This document shows, one piece after another, positions 32,431-44,564 of a stretch of 64,000 bases of DNA. The translations under genes and the position numbers were made by a program. This DNA is from Lepeophtheirus salmonis. Its lineage: Eukaryota > Arthropoda > Copepoda > Siphonostomatoida > Caligidae. The number at the start of each line of letters is the position of its first letter. Positions within the stretch are counted from its first letter, which is position 1. The stretch is taken from positions 14,880,001 through 14,944,000 of the forward strand of contig NC_052136.2 in NCBI RefSeq assembly GCF_016086655.4, read 5' to 3'. The notes beneath the pieces are model-generated. The model saw nothing but the letters and a program-made list of their open reading frames with translations. It was not told the DNA's origin and searched no databases.

Positions 32431-35400
32431 ATAACTCTAGGGAATGCCGGGTACTACCACAAGTACTTTATTTATTTATTAAATAAAATTCACAATTTTC
32501 CAAAACCTATAAGAACTTTCCTCAAATGCCATTAAAAATAAACAAAAGTTAACAGCTGTAATTAATATATTATTACTTAATACCATACTTTGAATTAAAT
32601 CGTATTTATATTTTCTAAAAACCCATATGAAATGCTTAAATTTGAACCATTATATGTGTACATACATATAAAGCGATTAGAAATGTGAAAAGTAGGATAA
32701 TTGTAGGAGGAATGTCTTCTACCAATGCCCTACCAATATAATTTAATAAAATATTGTCAATATATATTAGGGTCTGATTTATAATGAAGCTAGACGCTAT
32801 AAATTCAGATTTTTGATAGACGATATAGGGGCATTTTTTTTGTATTTGTCTGACAATTTTGACATCCAAATACACCATTTTTCGTACTCTTTATGAAAAA
32901 AAAGTTTTTGTTTTGAATAAAACTTGATTGTTTATGCCTTTTCCGAGATGTCCGACTTCAACAATGCTGACATCACACTAAAATTCCCTCCCTTGCACCT
33001 CTGATAGACTCTAATCCCTCATAAACAAGAAGTATAAATACAAACATATATATGTATAGTATACAGATTTTTCTTTCTTTATTTTTCTTGTTATACAGCT
33101 GTTGCATGCTTGTTAAACATAGGCTTGATAACTCCCTAATCCTCTTTTGAATGATGAATGGGGTATGGATTGTGATGCTATAATTCCATCTAATTAGTTT
33201 GTTTGTTACTTTAACTCTTGTTCAACTCACACTCTTACTATGTTCAGAGAATGTGCAGATTAGGGTGGAGCTTAATTTTTAAATTAGGGTGTGAAAATGT
33301 TTATTTTAGTCTAGAAATATCATTTGCAAGTTTTGAAACGTTATCAAAGTTTACTCCTTGTATAGTTTACTAGCAAAAGGTTAGCTGGCGTTGATCGCGC
33401 TAAGGAGGGAGAGGGAAATCACAATTTTGGTAATCAAATTAGTACCCATTATTCATGATGAAGTTACGTGTAATCTATAAAACAATAACTAGAATTTCCA
33501 GACATTGAAAAAAAGAAGAATCCAAAAAATAAAAATAAAGAACAAAGGAACTTTTTTGAAGTAAAAACAATTAATGAAATTTAATAAGACTCGATTAAAA
33601 ATTACTAACTATATGAATACATCCAAAACAAGGCATTGTCCAAAACAATCAAAATTCCATATGGTCAGATTGAATGTTTGAGGAGTATACTGAAAAGTAT
33701 TGGCGAACACATATAGATTCAAAGGAATAAGAAGCATTTTTTATCCTCTCAGGGTGGATAATATCCCAGTTCAATAACGGAGGGTTAATAATAAGTACTA
33801 TAAATATTATTCTATAAGCTTTTATGGGAAATTAGTATTCAAAAGAACGATATTCGTATTTAAATGGTTTATATTTTCTTGCCCATGGGTTTCTTCCTTA
33901 GCATATCACAGTGTAATGGTTTGCAACTACGTATGTGTTTTACTTACGTAAACCAACAATTGCAGATTTTGATGACCTTGTCGACCTTCTTATGGCGCCA
34001 TATACTTTAATCTTACGCAATTTTGCGTCACGAAATTGTACTTTAAGAAGATTTTGCTTTAATATATAAATAAATAAGGCTTATAAAACTTTATTGTAGG
34101 TTTTTGGATGCAATTTATGTTTTCTTTTAACTTTTTAATCATATTAAAGTTTAAAAAGATTTTAATTGTATTTAGTCTGTTTATGCTAAAATTCTAAGCT
34201 GAACGATCTACTATTAACATATATATAAAGGTAAGTTTCTGTAGTAGGACTTCCTTGTATATAACATTTCTTGTTGTTTTCTGTCCTTTTGATGTAACTA
34301 TAATCAAACTTGAACGCCCTTTAGACACTCTTGAAAATACTGACTTTGGTAAATATAAAACAACTTTTTTCAAATGTTTGACCCTGTGATTTATTTATCG
34401 TCATTCCCATTGCTGCTAACTTGTCATGTTTCCTTTTCAACCAAAATGAAGATGCACGCTAAGACTAACTCGCTAATCTCCTTCTTCCTTCATTTAGCTA
34501 ATTCCCTTTTTTAAATCGTATTTAATATACGTTCGTTCTCCCTTATTTAGTTTTTCGGATTTTTAATTTTTTTTGGTGCATTTTTGAATGGATAACCCAT
34601 AGCTTAAAAACTTTTAGACAGGGGGATCGATCTTGTTTTAGGAAAGAAAAAAAACAAAACTTATTAGTGAAAAAACAAAATTGCCCTCCAGAGCCAAGGA
34701 ATTTGATTTGATCAGAATGAAACATAGCCTTACGTACGTAACTCCAAATTCTGAACAACTTTAATTTTATATCTAAAATCTGTATTTGTCTCCATTTTTG
34801 AAGTTTTTATCATTTTTTTTCCAAGTTGGACGAACGGAAATCAGACAAACACAAAAATTAATGTAATGTTTGTTACTAAAAAAAAAATTCATTAAATAGT
34901 TGTTTTCTTTTAGAAAAATGATGGAATTAATAAACATTACATTTAATTTATAAACTTAAAGGAAACATCTATTTCAACCAAAAATAAACAATAAAAACGT
35001 ATAAACATCAAATGTTTAACATATATATAATAAGGCAAAATGGCTTGAAACCAAAATGTCATAAGGGGAATGGCTTAGAGCAAAATGTGCTGAGGCAAAA
35101 TAGTTTTATGTGAAAGTACCGGGCACTTCTTTTTATGGCCTTAATTTGTGTGGGACTATCTATAAACCAAATTTTAATAAATGAACCTAATATTTATATA
35201 GAATGAAAACAGTTTAGACCATCAGGAACATTTGTGACTCTAAGTCCCAAACATTTCGAAAATATAGAAAATAAGCTATACCCTAATAATGTACATGTCT
35301 ACAGACCTATGATTTGGTAAAAAAAAAAAAATCAATGCTTCTTCTTCCATGCATTGAATGAACATATTCATCACGTCCCAATTCTTCTTCCAATCGGAGA

Positions 35401-35730
35401 GGGATTCTTGTTCATTTCATATAATTCTTTTATGATTATTTTGTATTTGTTCGTGTTTTATTTTTTGAGAAAAATAATATTGTTTTTCACTTTGAAAGTG
35501 ATTGATTCAACCTATTTGAGTTTTTTATTATTTTGAATCATTGAAGAAACATATTTTACAATGACCTTACATGATTTGAGTCCAGAATATATATACAATA
35601 TCCTAATTGTATTTTTGGTGATTGGGGAATGATTGACATATGTTCAATAATTTCGTTTCTTAATTTTGTTATTAAGCGTCAACAAAACAGAGACAAAATA
35701 ATATATATAACTGTTTTGGATTTTGCTCTG
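32431..35730. other. No gene seen
   Basis: About 3.3 kb of AT-rich DNA. Open frames up to 80 codons (e.g. 32636-32878 minus) have no recognisable motif, and I could not place any element ends. Confidence 0.45.
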
Positions 35731-35734
35731 GAAA

Positions 35735-35860
35735 TTCTAGACTGGTCTGAGACTGTTATGATTCACGTTGGACCCAACTAATCATGTCCTTTAAAAAGTT
35801 TGGTCTAGATCCATCGAATAGAAAAGTTCGGTCTTAATCGGTTCAATGGAAAAAAATGGG
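35735..35860. repeat. P-family partial copy
   Basis: AGACTGGTCTGAGACTG, CACGTTGGACCCAAC, GGTCTAGATCCATCG and GTTCGGTCTTAATCGG show the P vocabulary but without a clear end pair. Confidence 0.35.
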
Positions 35861-36023
35861 TAATTAGCTCTTGTTTGGTACCAACAAAATCAGGTATATT
35901 TAAAATTCGGGCAATACCAATATATATAAATTTTTATGAGCTCAAATTATGAATACGGTACAATGACATCATACATTTTTTTGCTTTATTTCACTGATTT
36001 ATAAGAAGTGATATAATTGTCCG

Positions 36024-36655
36024 ATTCACACCAAGTATATCCTGTTCGTTTCGATATCTTGCTGCCAACGAGAATTCAACTTCAATATTCCCTTCTTGTA
36101 GAAGTCCTTGTGTCTATTGGCAAAAATCTCGTAACACCAATCTTGACAGGCCTCTATTGAGGCAAATTAGTACCTCCAAGCGCGTTGGCGATAGACAGGA
36201 ACAGGTGAAAGTCACTTGATGCCCGATCCATACTATAGCTTGGATGTATAACTTACAAAAATTCCACTCTGAGCTTCTGGGGCGCAATTAAAGATGTGTG
36301 CGACCTGGTGTTGTCTTTATGAAACAGGATTCCTCTCCTATTCGAGTTTCCTTTTGTATCCAGCCTTCTGTAAATGGTTCAAAACGGGTTTGAGGTCAAT
36401 TTTCAGCTCCTGCGACAAGCTACAACTGCTAAAATGAGGGTCTATGTCGATATTTTCATTGTTTTATTGACATTTTCAAGGAAAAGTCTACCAGTGCATA
36501 GTGTATCATTCACATCCACTCTACTGGAACAAAATCGATCGAAGTACTGCTTTGCATCACAAACCGAGATACATATACATACCGTATACATTGCAATTTT
36601 CTTTGTCGTTTTCCACTCGTTTTTATCTTACATGTAGTAAAAATAAAAGATATGC
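36024..36655 (-). pseudogene. Irritans-like mariner transposase pseudogene, first Asp block deleted
   Basis: The minus strand starts near 36655. It gives VCDAKQYFDRFCSSRVDVND then TLCTGRLFLENVNKTMKIST, shifts frame to PHFSSCSLSQELKID, then VLNHLQKAGYKRKLE. It then skips the domain with the first catalytic Asp and resumes at GILFHKDNTRSHTSL with the second Asp. A stop follows, then IHPSYSMDRASSDFHLFLSI with the third, 33 residues apart, close to the DD34D mariner spacing. The tail NFASIEACQDW to SRWQQDIETN is in another frame. There are multiple stops and frameshifts, so it is inactive. Confidence 0.75.
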
Positions 36656-36919
36656 CAAAGTTCACAAAAAGTCACAATTGAACCAGCCAATCGAAATACT
36701 TTACATTAAGTGTTTGTAGTATACTCTCATACCTTTACAACACTTTAGTGCATGATACTATGTGAACAGTAAAGAACAAAATATACTTAAATTAAAAAAG
36801 GGCAAGGAAATACGAAATCACATTTTCCCCAACCTATCATATGATACCGAAAAATAAAAAATCAGTCCATTAAGTGAAACTGAAAGAAATAAGTCAATAA
36901 AGTGAGATAGAACATTTTC

Positions 36920-36980
36920 AGTTCACGGTTTGAGACCGTAGTCAGGACCAACCCGGAAGAAAAATTCGATCTTGGACAGA
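36920..36980. repeat. P-family partial copy
   Basis: TTTGAGACCGTAGTCAGGAC, CAACCCGGAAG and ATCTTGGACAGAG. Short and without ends. Confidence 0.3.
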
Positions 36981-37527
36981 GTACCAACCCTAAAAGATAT
37001 GTACTTCCCTTTTATTTACATTTTTTCAATATGACACAGTGAGTGTCATACACCTTCGTTGCCATATCGTTATTTCTTAGATCAAGTAGTCACATAGTTA
37101 TGAGGGCAATCAAAAACGAGTCCTCCACAGAAATACAGACAAACCTAACTTTATTTAATTTTGATAGAAACTATGCTTTTGAGTTAAAACCCCATCCTTC
37201 CAAAATTTGTGCAAAGTTTTATAGGCATATGCAAATATCTAATACATTTTTATAGAAGACAAAATGCATGAGACCATTTCTGCGATATTTCCCATGTTTT
37301 CTCTAGAATTAGTCTAATAAAAATATTTTCTTTTTTTTTATCTTTAACCTTTATTTAGACAGAAAATAATTTATACAAAATTAAATTATCTAAAAAAAAT
37401 TCTTGAAGATGCACAAATCTTTTAGATATTTGGATGTGTGTCGAAAAATATACATGTCGGAAGGAAAGTAAGTATTTCAAAGTAATTCAATAAATATCTT
37501 ATACTCTATGTACATAGGTATATGACT

Positions 37528-37824
37528 AGTTTTGTGTCAATATATGTTCTAGTCCATAGTCTAGAATTGGAACTGGTGCTATCAGTCCTTGGGACCGGTC
37601 CTCTAGTACCGTATTCCCTTAGGAAAATCAGTTCTAGAACTGATAAAAATTAGAAGAAATCAAGTTGAGTGATATCATCAAGGACCAAACCTAATAAGCT
37701 TTAGGACTGAACTAGATGGGACTGAGACGGAACTGGATTGGACCGAACCTGAACTGTGTGGTACCAAGACTGAACTGGATAGCACTGCAGTCTTCAGTCC
37801 TTAATGAGGACTTGCACAATACTA
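37528..37824. mobile_element. P-family element, copy 6
   Basis: The left end TAGTTTTGTGTCAATA pairs with the inverted right end TAGTATTGTGCAAGTCC. The left arm has GTCCTTGGGACCGGTCCTC; the right arm has GGACTGAACTAGATGGGACT, GGAACTGGATTGGACCGAAC and CAGTCTTCAGTCCTTAATG. Copies at 6824 and 61441 have the same right-arm words. Confidence 0.5.
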
Positions 37825-37829
37825 CAACT

Positions 37830-39165
37830 GACCAAAATTTTTCTCCCAATACTTTAATGTTTGTGTAAAGGATAGTGAATGTTGTCAATTGTGAGCAAAT
37901 TATATAACAATATTTTTTATCAAAGTTCGAAATATATTTCCAAAAGAGATGTCAAAAATTAAAGTAAATGTTGCCTAATTATTTTTTTTTGTGTACTGAA
38001 ACAGAAAAAAGAAATTCAAAATTACAACTTTGAAAAAGCTATTGCTATCAACTCTTCAAAGGGAAAATTCTTAGACAGGGCTCTAAATCTAATTGATGCT
38101 CTAGAATGTTAGAACTTAGAAGCTTTCCAAACTGTTTATTGGTCAGACCAGAATAAAAAAATGAGGAAATAAATATTATGTACATCATGATAGACTCCAG
38201 CTTGCTATACATAATGGTGAAATTACCTTAGTTTTATATTCAAGAGCACTTAATCCAAGACATGATACAAAGTTTGAGGCAGGATTTTAATTATTTTTTT
38301 ATAAAAAAATAATAATGGCCTCTTGTATAAAAGATCAAAATTTGAACGTAACCAAATAAACACAAATTAAGCAGAGGAATTTAAAAAGTGGTCACAATTC
38401 TGCAGATTTAGAAGAATAAAATATAAATGATATTTATATTTCATTTGAACGCTGTCCCGTAGTATCCTTCCCTGTAGTATGGCACCGATTTTATTTGAAG
38501 TTATTGCTAATTCAAAAATTGTATCCGACAATTTTGAATCAACTTTGTCTATAATACCTGGAGTACTGTTTGAAGTATGAGAAAAGGGCACTAAAAAATA
38601 TTCTAATTAATACCTTTTAGATATTTGCATATGGCTTGAAAGCGTTAGTTACTATATATTTCGAAGCAGGTGCTTATGAACAAAGCTATACACGATAGAA
38701 TAAAGCAATAATGCGTTAGAAAAGAAGTGTGATTGTTAGTGAGGCTCCATGACCCATATTTTGTAGACATCTCCTGTGGGAGGAGCAAGAAGGATGAGAA
38801 CAAAGTAAGACTGTAAAAAGGGCCTCATTAACAAACATCCTCGTTGACCTGAATACAAAGCCGGCATCATTTGTGTGATGAAATAATACAACGTTGTATA
38901 TATACGAAGAATATGCATTAGGGTGGGAATAGTGTCCAACAAACTCTTATATTTTAACAGATAACACTTATACTTTTTTTGTTAATGTGTATGGACTATC
39001 TGTAATGCACATATCTGTGCCATTTCATTCAGGATATACATAATATAAAAATAAAATCCGATGATTTTGATCTATCTAATTTAAATTAACACAAAATAGC
39101 CTTTTTCAAGATTTATAGTAAAAACATCATCTGATCAACTGATATATGTATCAGTGAGAATATAT
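37830..39165. other. No gene seen
   Basis: AT-rich; the 68-74 codon frames on the minus strand have no recognisable motif. Confidence 0.4.
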
Positions 39166-39170
39166 ATCAA

Positions 39171-39430
39171 ACTCTGTGTAGCCTTTGCTGGTCTCAACAA
39201 TGCCCTCGATTCGAGTCCTAAACTGTACATAGGCCTTGGAGACTAGAACCTGATATAAAGTAGTGCATTTCATGACGATGGAGTCTATCAGGGACTTCTT
39301 GTTGGTGTGGTGACCTCTGTAGCTTCAGACGAAATAATCCATCATATTCAATGCAAAGGAGCTGGGAAGCCAAATATCCTTGTACACCAAGTCGTAGCAC
39401 CGTTAGCACTGTTCCTGGAGTGAATCCTTA
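39171..39430 (-). pseudogene. Transposase C-terminal fragment
   Basis: The minus strand reads SSFALNMMDYFV, a stop, then SYRGHHTNKKSLIDSIVMKC and TTLYQVLVSKAYVQFRTRIE, ending GIVETSKGYTE. This matches the usual ending of maT-like transposases: SSPDLNxxDYxVW, then HTNK..SL..SI, then FRxRIExVxExxGGYIE. The first Asp of the SPDLN motif reads Ala, but the catalytic Asp of MMDY is kept. The DNA-binding domain and the first two catalytic residues are absent. Confidence 0.6.
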
Positions 39431-39554
39431 GTTACCAAAGCCTTGTTTAAATCTACGGTAGTACATAGTATGGCCCAGAGTAATTAGGCGTTGGCTAAAA
39501 TACCAATTTTGCTTAAATAACATAGCAAATAACTTCCTAAAAATCAACAGTTGT

Positions 39555-40044
39555 ACTCTCTATTTTTCATTAGCAAACTCACACGTAACTACTCAATATA
39601 AATTATATCAACGTGTTCACTCCTCAAAAATGAAAGAATAATAATTAGAGTCTGAGAAAAGAAACTTGGGAGGACTTATGAGTACTTTAGTCTTTAGAGC
39701 GCTCACTAACAAATATATAAAATCATTTTATCATACCAGTGTTTAAATTTAATTCTAATCTTAACAAACTAATATTCTGAAAATGCTCATGAATCATGAA
39801 ATAAATTAAATACGTGAGAGACCAATAACAAGACAAACATAAATAGTGCTATTGTTATTTATTATATCAAAATATTTCTATGATTTAGATCAGGGAGCAC
39901 TCTGTATACGCATTCGATACTATATTCACACGCCCGCAATATTTTATCAACGACTACATTGTTATTTCTTAGATTAAGATATTTTTATTATATACCTCAA
40001 CGAGCACACGTTCCAGACAGTGTAACTTTGTTTTATTAATATAG
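39555..40044 (-). mobile_element. H-family element, copy 3 (inverted)
   Basis: Inverted start at 40017-40044: TCTATATTAATAAAACAAAG on the minus strand. The body includes, inverted, GAGCGCTCTAAAGACTAAAG (39690-39712), matching 20588-20608, and GAGTAGTTACGTGTGAGTTT, matching 32360-32380. With 20405-20795 and 31903-32430 this defines a family of about 400-530 bp. Confidence 0.5.
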
Positions 40045-40049
40045 ATAAT

Positions 40050-40605
40050 AAATTATGAAATATCCATGACGTATCAAGTAGGAGGAGGAAATCGAGAGCT
40101 GACAACAAAATATATAAGTTACTTTTGTATTAGCGAGGTAATGCTCTCATATATGTCAATTAAATCTCACAGATGGGTTCATTAGTACCACATACCGTAC
40201 CAAAAAAAGGCTATGCCTCTTGGGACAAAGTTGGAGCATCAGCTTCACCCTAATGTACATGGGCAGTGGCCTAATTTGATTGTCAAATAAAGAATACAAG
40301 ATGAGAGAGATTTATTTGTATACTATGTAATCATCATCATCATCTTGAGGTTTAATTACAGATATTTAACTATGGATTTTCTGTTGTTAATTTTTTTGTT
40401 ATTTTCCTTTGTTTCAAGAAGTCTATCAAGGGCCCCTCGAGGCAATTAATGAAAAAAGGCCATACAAAAAAACAACTAGATAGTATTAGTAAAAAAGTAT
40501 GTGCCGTATACATCATAAAAAATAAAGATTACGTTCCATGTACATTTATGTAAGGCAGAAACGGATATTAGTCATAAAGGAAAAAATATTTATTTTGGCC
40601 TTAAG
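40050..40605. other. No gene seen
   Basis: AT-rich; short ATC repeat at about 40330-40345. Confidence 0.4.
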
Positions 40606-40607
40606 GC

Positions 40608-40641
40608 TTTTATATACCTATATATATATAGGTATATAAAA
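40608..40641. repeat. Perfect 34-bp palindrome
   Basis: Each arm reads TTTTATATACCTATATA before the mirror half. There is no loop, so it could extrude as a cruciform. No element ends are evident. Confidence 0.8.
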
Positions 40642-40649
40642 TACTTGAA

Positions 40650-42195
40650 ACAAAAAATACATCATCTTTGTACTATTATCGTTTCTATGTTTGAATATTT
40701 GAAGAAAACAAATAAACCTTGCAATTCTTTCTCTTGAATTATTAATAAATACTAATTATGCATATTTGAAGAAAGTTTAAATGGTTATTTGGCTCTTGAG
40801 ATTAATCTTTGTCAGGTGTCGATCTCGACAACACAGATTTTGATCACACCTTGATCTTGACCGATAAAATATATTGGTTTAGTTATTCTGGTACGTTGCA
40901 ACAGAAGGGGTATGTAACCCCTGTAAATTATGTTTGTCTGAAAAAATTGGATGCCACTACACAAGTTTTTGATAACTTGGGTAGTGACTTGAAAAAAAAG
41001 AAAACCTTAACACGTCGGAGACAAAATATCTGCAAATAGAAATCAAGATAGTGCTCCTTGACTCCTGATGACATTTGAGTTTTCAAATTAGGGAAGAATA
41101 TATTTAATAAGTCCATACATTTTTACAGGTTATCAACATACATTTTATTTAATCCATGCTTCCCGAGATTCCAGCACAGATTTTCACATCTATATCAATG
41201 TAACCTACAACATGTTAATATCTATTGACTCCTGTGTTTTAAACTTCATTCGCGTATAAGCTGTTTCTCATGGTTACCATATCGAAGTTGCCATGTTCTT
41301 ATGACATTATCACAGACTTGGATTTTAGGATCACCGGGATTTGTACCTTTATTACAACTCTAATTATATCTCTAACCACGATCAAACTCAGCAATTAGGT
41401 ACTAATATTTTAAGAAAGAAAAAAAAGTTCATTGGATTCTCTCAATCCCTGAGACAAATTAGGTGGTCTTCAATACAGCATTATTTTTTCCATTTAATAT
41501 CCAACATCGTAGTTTTCATAGAAACATGAAAAAATATTGGCAATTGCTATAGCACTGTTGATTATAGTTAGTTGGTTAAAAATAATCATAGATATGTGTC
41601 CAATAAACATTTCATAGAAACGAAGAAGTAATGTGATAAAAAGGTGATGAATTCAATTTGTTGTATGACATCACGTACTAAATCCATGATTAATGATTAA
41701 CCGTACTGAAAGGTTTACATAGGTACCTACCAACGTATTATTTTAGAGATCCTACTAAGATTTATAAATATATATTTTTTATTTCATATCAACCTACAAT
41801 TAAACATTACAAATTAAAATTAGTTCTACATAGAGAGGCTACAAAGGAACCAAAGTTTTATTTAGTACAATTATTACGTGACATCTTTTCTATTTATATT
41901 TTGCTTTTTTGCTCACCACCTGACTGCTTTAACGATATTTATGAATGTGAGTATTATTTTATATATGTATAATTTTTGAAAGCATGATTATTTGAAATGA
42001 TTACGGAAGTAATCTATGTGTCTATATAGTGTGTATTTTATGATGATAACATCTATGTGTGTACTACATACTGACATATCTATGTATACATTAGACTGTT
42101 CTTGTTTTAGGTAATTATTTTTTTCCTTATATACATTGGTATTACACATTCTGATAATGCCTTTACTAAAAATGACTTTACCAAAGTCACCTCTT
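40650..42195. other. No supported gene; one exon-like frame
   Basis: At 40811-41038 a plus-strand frame follows a possible splice acceptor (TTTGTCAG). It reads VDLDNTDFDHTLILTDKIYW and continues with LDATTQVFDNLGSDLKK. There is no ATG, no known domain and no neighbouring exon, so I do not call a gene. Confidence 0.35.
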
Positions 42196-42199
42196 AGGC

Positions 42200-42650
42200 A
42201 ATTTTAAACGTAGTAAATCAGGGAAAATATTTTAAAAAAAAAAATAATAAAAACAAATATTATTTCGAAAAAAATTCAAAAATTAAATTTCAAATATTAA
42301 TTTTTCGGAATTTTTTTTCAAAAATCCACCTCTACTCATAAAGAATAAAATTTTTTTGAGAAAAAAATTAAAAAATACAAAGTTGCTCACAAATATATAA
42401 TTTTTGGGAAACAATTTCAAACATTAAATTTTTTTGGAAAAAAATTAAAGTTTTTCGAAAAAAAATTCTAATATTACATTTTTGGAAAAAAAATTTTAAA
42501 ACTCACAGTTGTTTACAAAAAATTTCAAAAATTAAAATTATTTTTTTTTTTTGATAAAGCATTTCCAATTTGAAATCTTTTGGAGAAAAAATTCAGAAAT
42601 CTATTGCTGTTCATAAAAAATTAAATTTTGGGGGAAAAAATATGAAAATT
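42200..42650. repeat. AAATTT-rich body, G-family type
   Basis: Alternating A and T runs with phrases such as AATCCACCTCTACTCATAAA, CAAAGTTGCTCACAAAT, ATCTATTGCTGTTCATAAAA. It is the texture of G interiors, but no GC-rich ends were found. Confidence 0.35.
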
Positions 42651-42659
42651 GGTAAGAAG

Positions 42660-43615
42660 GTTATATATGAACACATCTATATATATGATTATATGTGTTA
42701 ACAGTAAGAGACCAGTAAATTTTTAGATGTCAAGGTCGCTGCTTAAAACACATAATCCACCACAGCTTTAGAACAAATTAAGCTACATAACTCAAATGAG
42801 TGCGTTTTTATTGTTATAATAAAGGAACTGAAATTGCCCATTTTTACCCCAAAAATTCATTAAAAAACCAGAACCATAACATAATAAGGCCTGAAAGGCC
42901 TTCAATTTTGGGAAAAACTGTGTTTTTTTATTGTCCCTATAAGTTTTTTTGTGCAGAAAGAAGGGGATATTTGCCCAAAAATGGGACAGTCTATTATGTA
43001 TGTATTAAAGATTACAGACGGAATGGGTAAGTTAATATCTTTTGTCTTGTTTCTTTCAAGAAAACAAAAAAAGAAAGAAAATATTTTCATTACAGGGTTC
43101 CACTATAATACTTACTACATACTATGTATTGCATTGTTATTGTTTTTATTCTACAAGTCTCAGAAGATATTATACCTATGTACTACATCTTTCTCATGTC
43201 TTGATTACTCACAGAGATCGGAAGACAAATCGGTAATAAATTAAAAAGAATAACACAAAAAAACAACACAATATGTATGTAAGTCCAACTGAGAGATGGT
43301 GAGTCAAGAGAGGCTAAGACAGAGTCCAAATAAGAAAATAAAATAAAAGTTTCATTAATGAAGATAATTATGGACTCGCACCATCATCAATTTATAGTAG
43401 TCGAATGTACCTACATCGTATAGCAATTCATTAAGAGCATAAACACACTCATTTTTTGTATGATCTCATTTCTACCGGGCAGTTTTGGTACATAAATTTA
43501 ATTACGTTATGAGAGGTTTTGGTTAACTTTATGCAAAAGTTTCGCTAACAAAAAAGAACAGCTGATTGTTTACCTTTTAAATACTTCATTTTCTAATTGT
43601 CAAATATAAATATTA
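42660..43615. other. No supported gene; one exon-like frame
   Basis: The plus-strand frame 42800-43026 (no ATG) ends in YYVCIKDYRRN immediately before a strong splice-donor-like GGTAAGTT at 43026-43033. No known domain is seen, so this is only a weak candidate. Confidence 0.3.
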
Positions 43616-43621
43616 ACGAAA

Positions 43622-44560
43622 ATGGTTCAAAAAAGAAAAGATGTGACACGTTAAGTCCAGGCCGGATTTAGCTATTCTGATATCATAAAGACCCTTAATG
43701 TCTGCAGAACTACAGTATAGAGGATCAGGGCTAAGTTCAACAATGGTGGATACCTTAGTCATACAAGCCGATCAAATTAAAGCCTGAAATGGCAAAAAAA
43801 GCTTTTTTTGAAAATACGGACAGGGAGAAGATAGCAGTCGTTGAGCCGTTCCACAGTGTCGAATTCCTAAAAAAAACTGCTGGAAAATCAATTTGACATA
43901 ATAAACGACCCTTCTCAGTCAACAACAACAACAATTACAATTTGATGGTTGCAAAAAGCTTTACAATTACCTGAGGTACCATTGAAACAGAATTTTGTTC
44001 TTCTCGGACGAGAAGACATTCACAGTGGATCGGATGATCAATATGCAAAATGATCGGGTCATATGTTTTGAAGAAATCAACTAAAACCTCTGTTGAGTTT
44101 TGACTACCAAAAATTCGGCCTCAGTAATTATGCTCGGCATTGTTTCGTCTGAAGGTCACAAAATGAAGCAAATTTGTTACAAAAGAAAACGTCCGGAATT
44201 GTGGGAAAAAATTCCTGGCTTTTGCATCACGATATTGTCCCTGTTCACTCATCTTTGCTTGTGAGAGATTTTTTCGCCAAATATAACACCGCAATCAAGC
44301 CTCAGCCACCCTATATTCACTGGATTTAACCACCTGTAACTTTTTCTTGTTCCCAAAACTGAAGAGACCTATGAAAGGACATATATTTGCAACGATTGAG
44401 GAGATAAGGACTGCTCAGACTAAAGAAGAGCTCAAAGATAAACTCAAAAGTGCTTAAGGGACGTGCTTCAAGGATTGGAAAAAGTATTGGCACAAGTGTA
44501 TTGTATCTGAGGGGATTACTTTAAAGGGCACAGCATCAATATTGATGAAGAAATAAATAT
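43622..44560 (+). pseudogene. Composite mariner/maT transposase relic
   Basis: The start reads MVQKRKDVTR, stop, VQAGFSYSDIIKTLNVCRTT, a helix-turn-helix like that of the 60 kb element. Near 44010 comes DEKTFTVDRMINMQNDRVIC with the first catalytic Asp, then SASVIMLGIVSSEGHKMK, both maT-like. From about 44180 the text changes to KRPELWEKNSWLLHHDIVPV, then YSLDLTTCNFFLFPKLKRPM and KDWKKYWHKCIVSEG. That is the C-terminus of a DD34D mariner; 34 residues separate the second Asp from a position that is Asn here instead of Asp. There are many stops and frameshifts. It is either a recombinant relic or one element inserted beside another. Confidence 0.65.
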
Positions 44561-44564
44561 TTTT

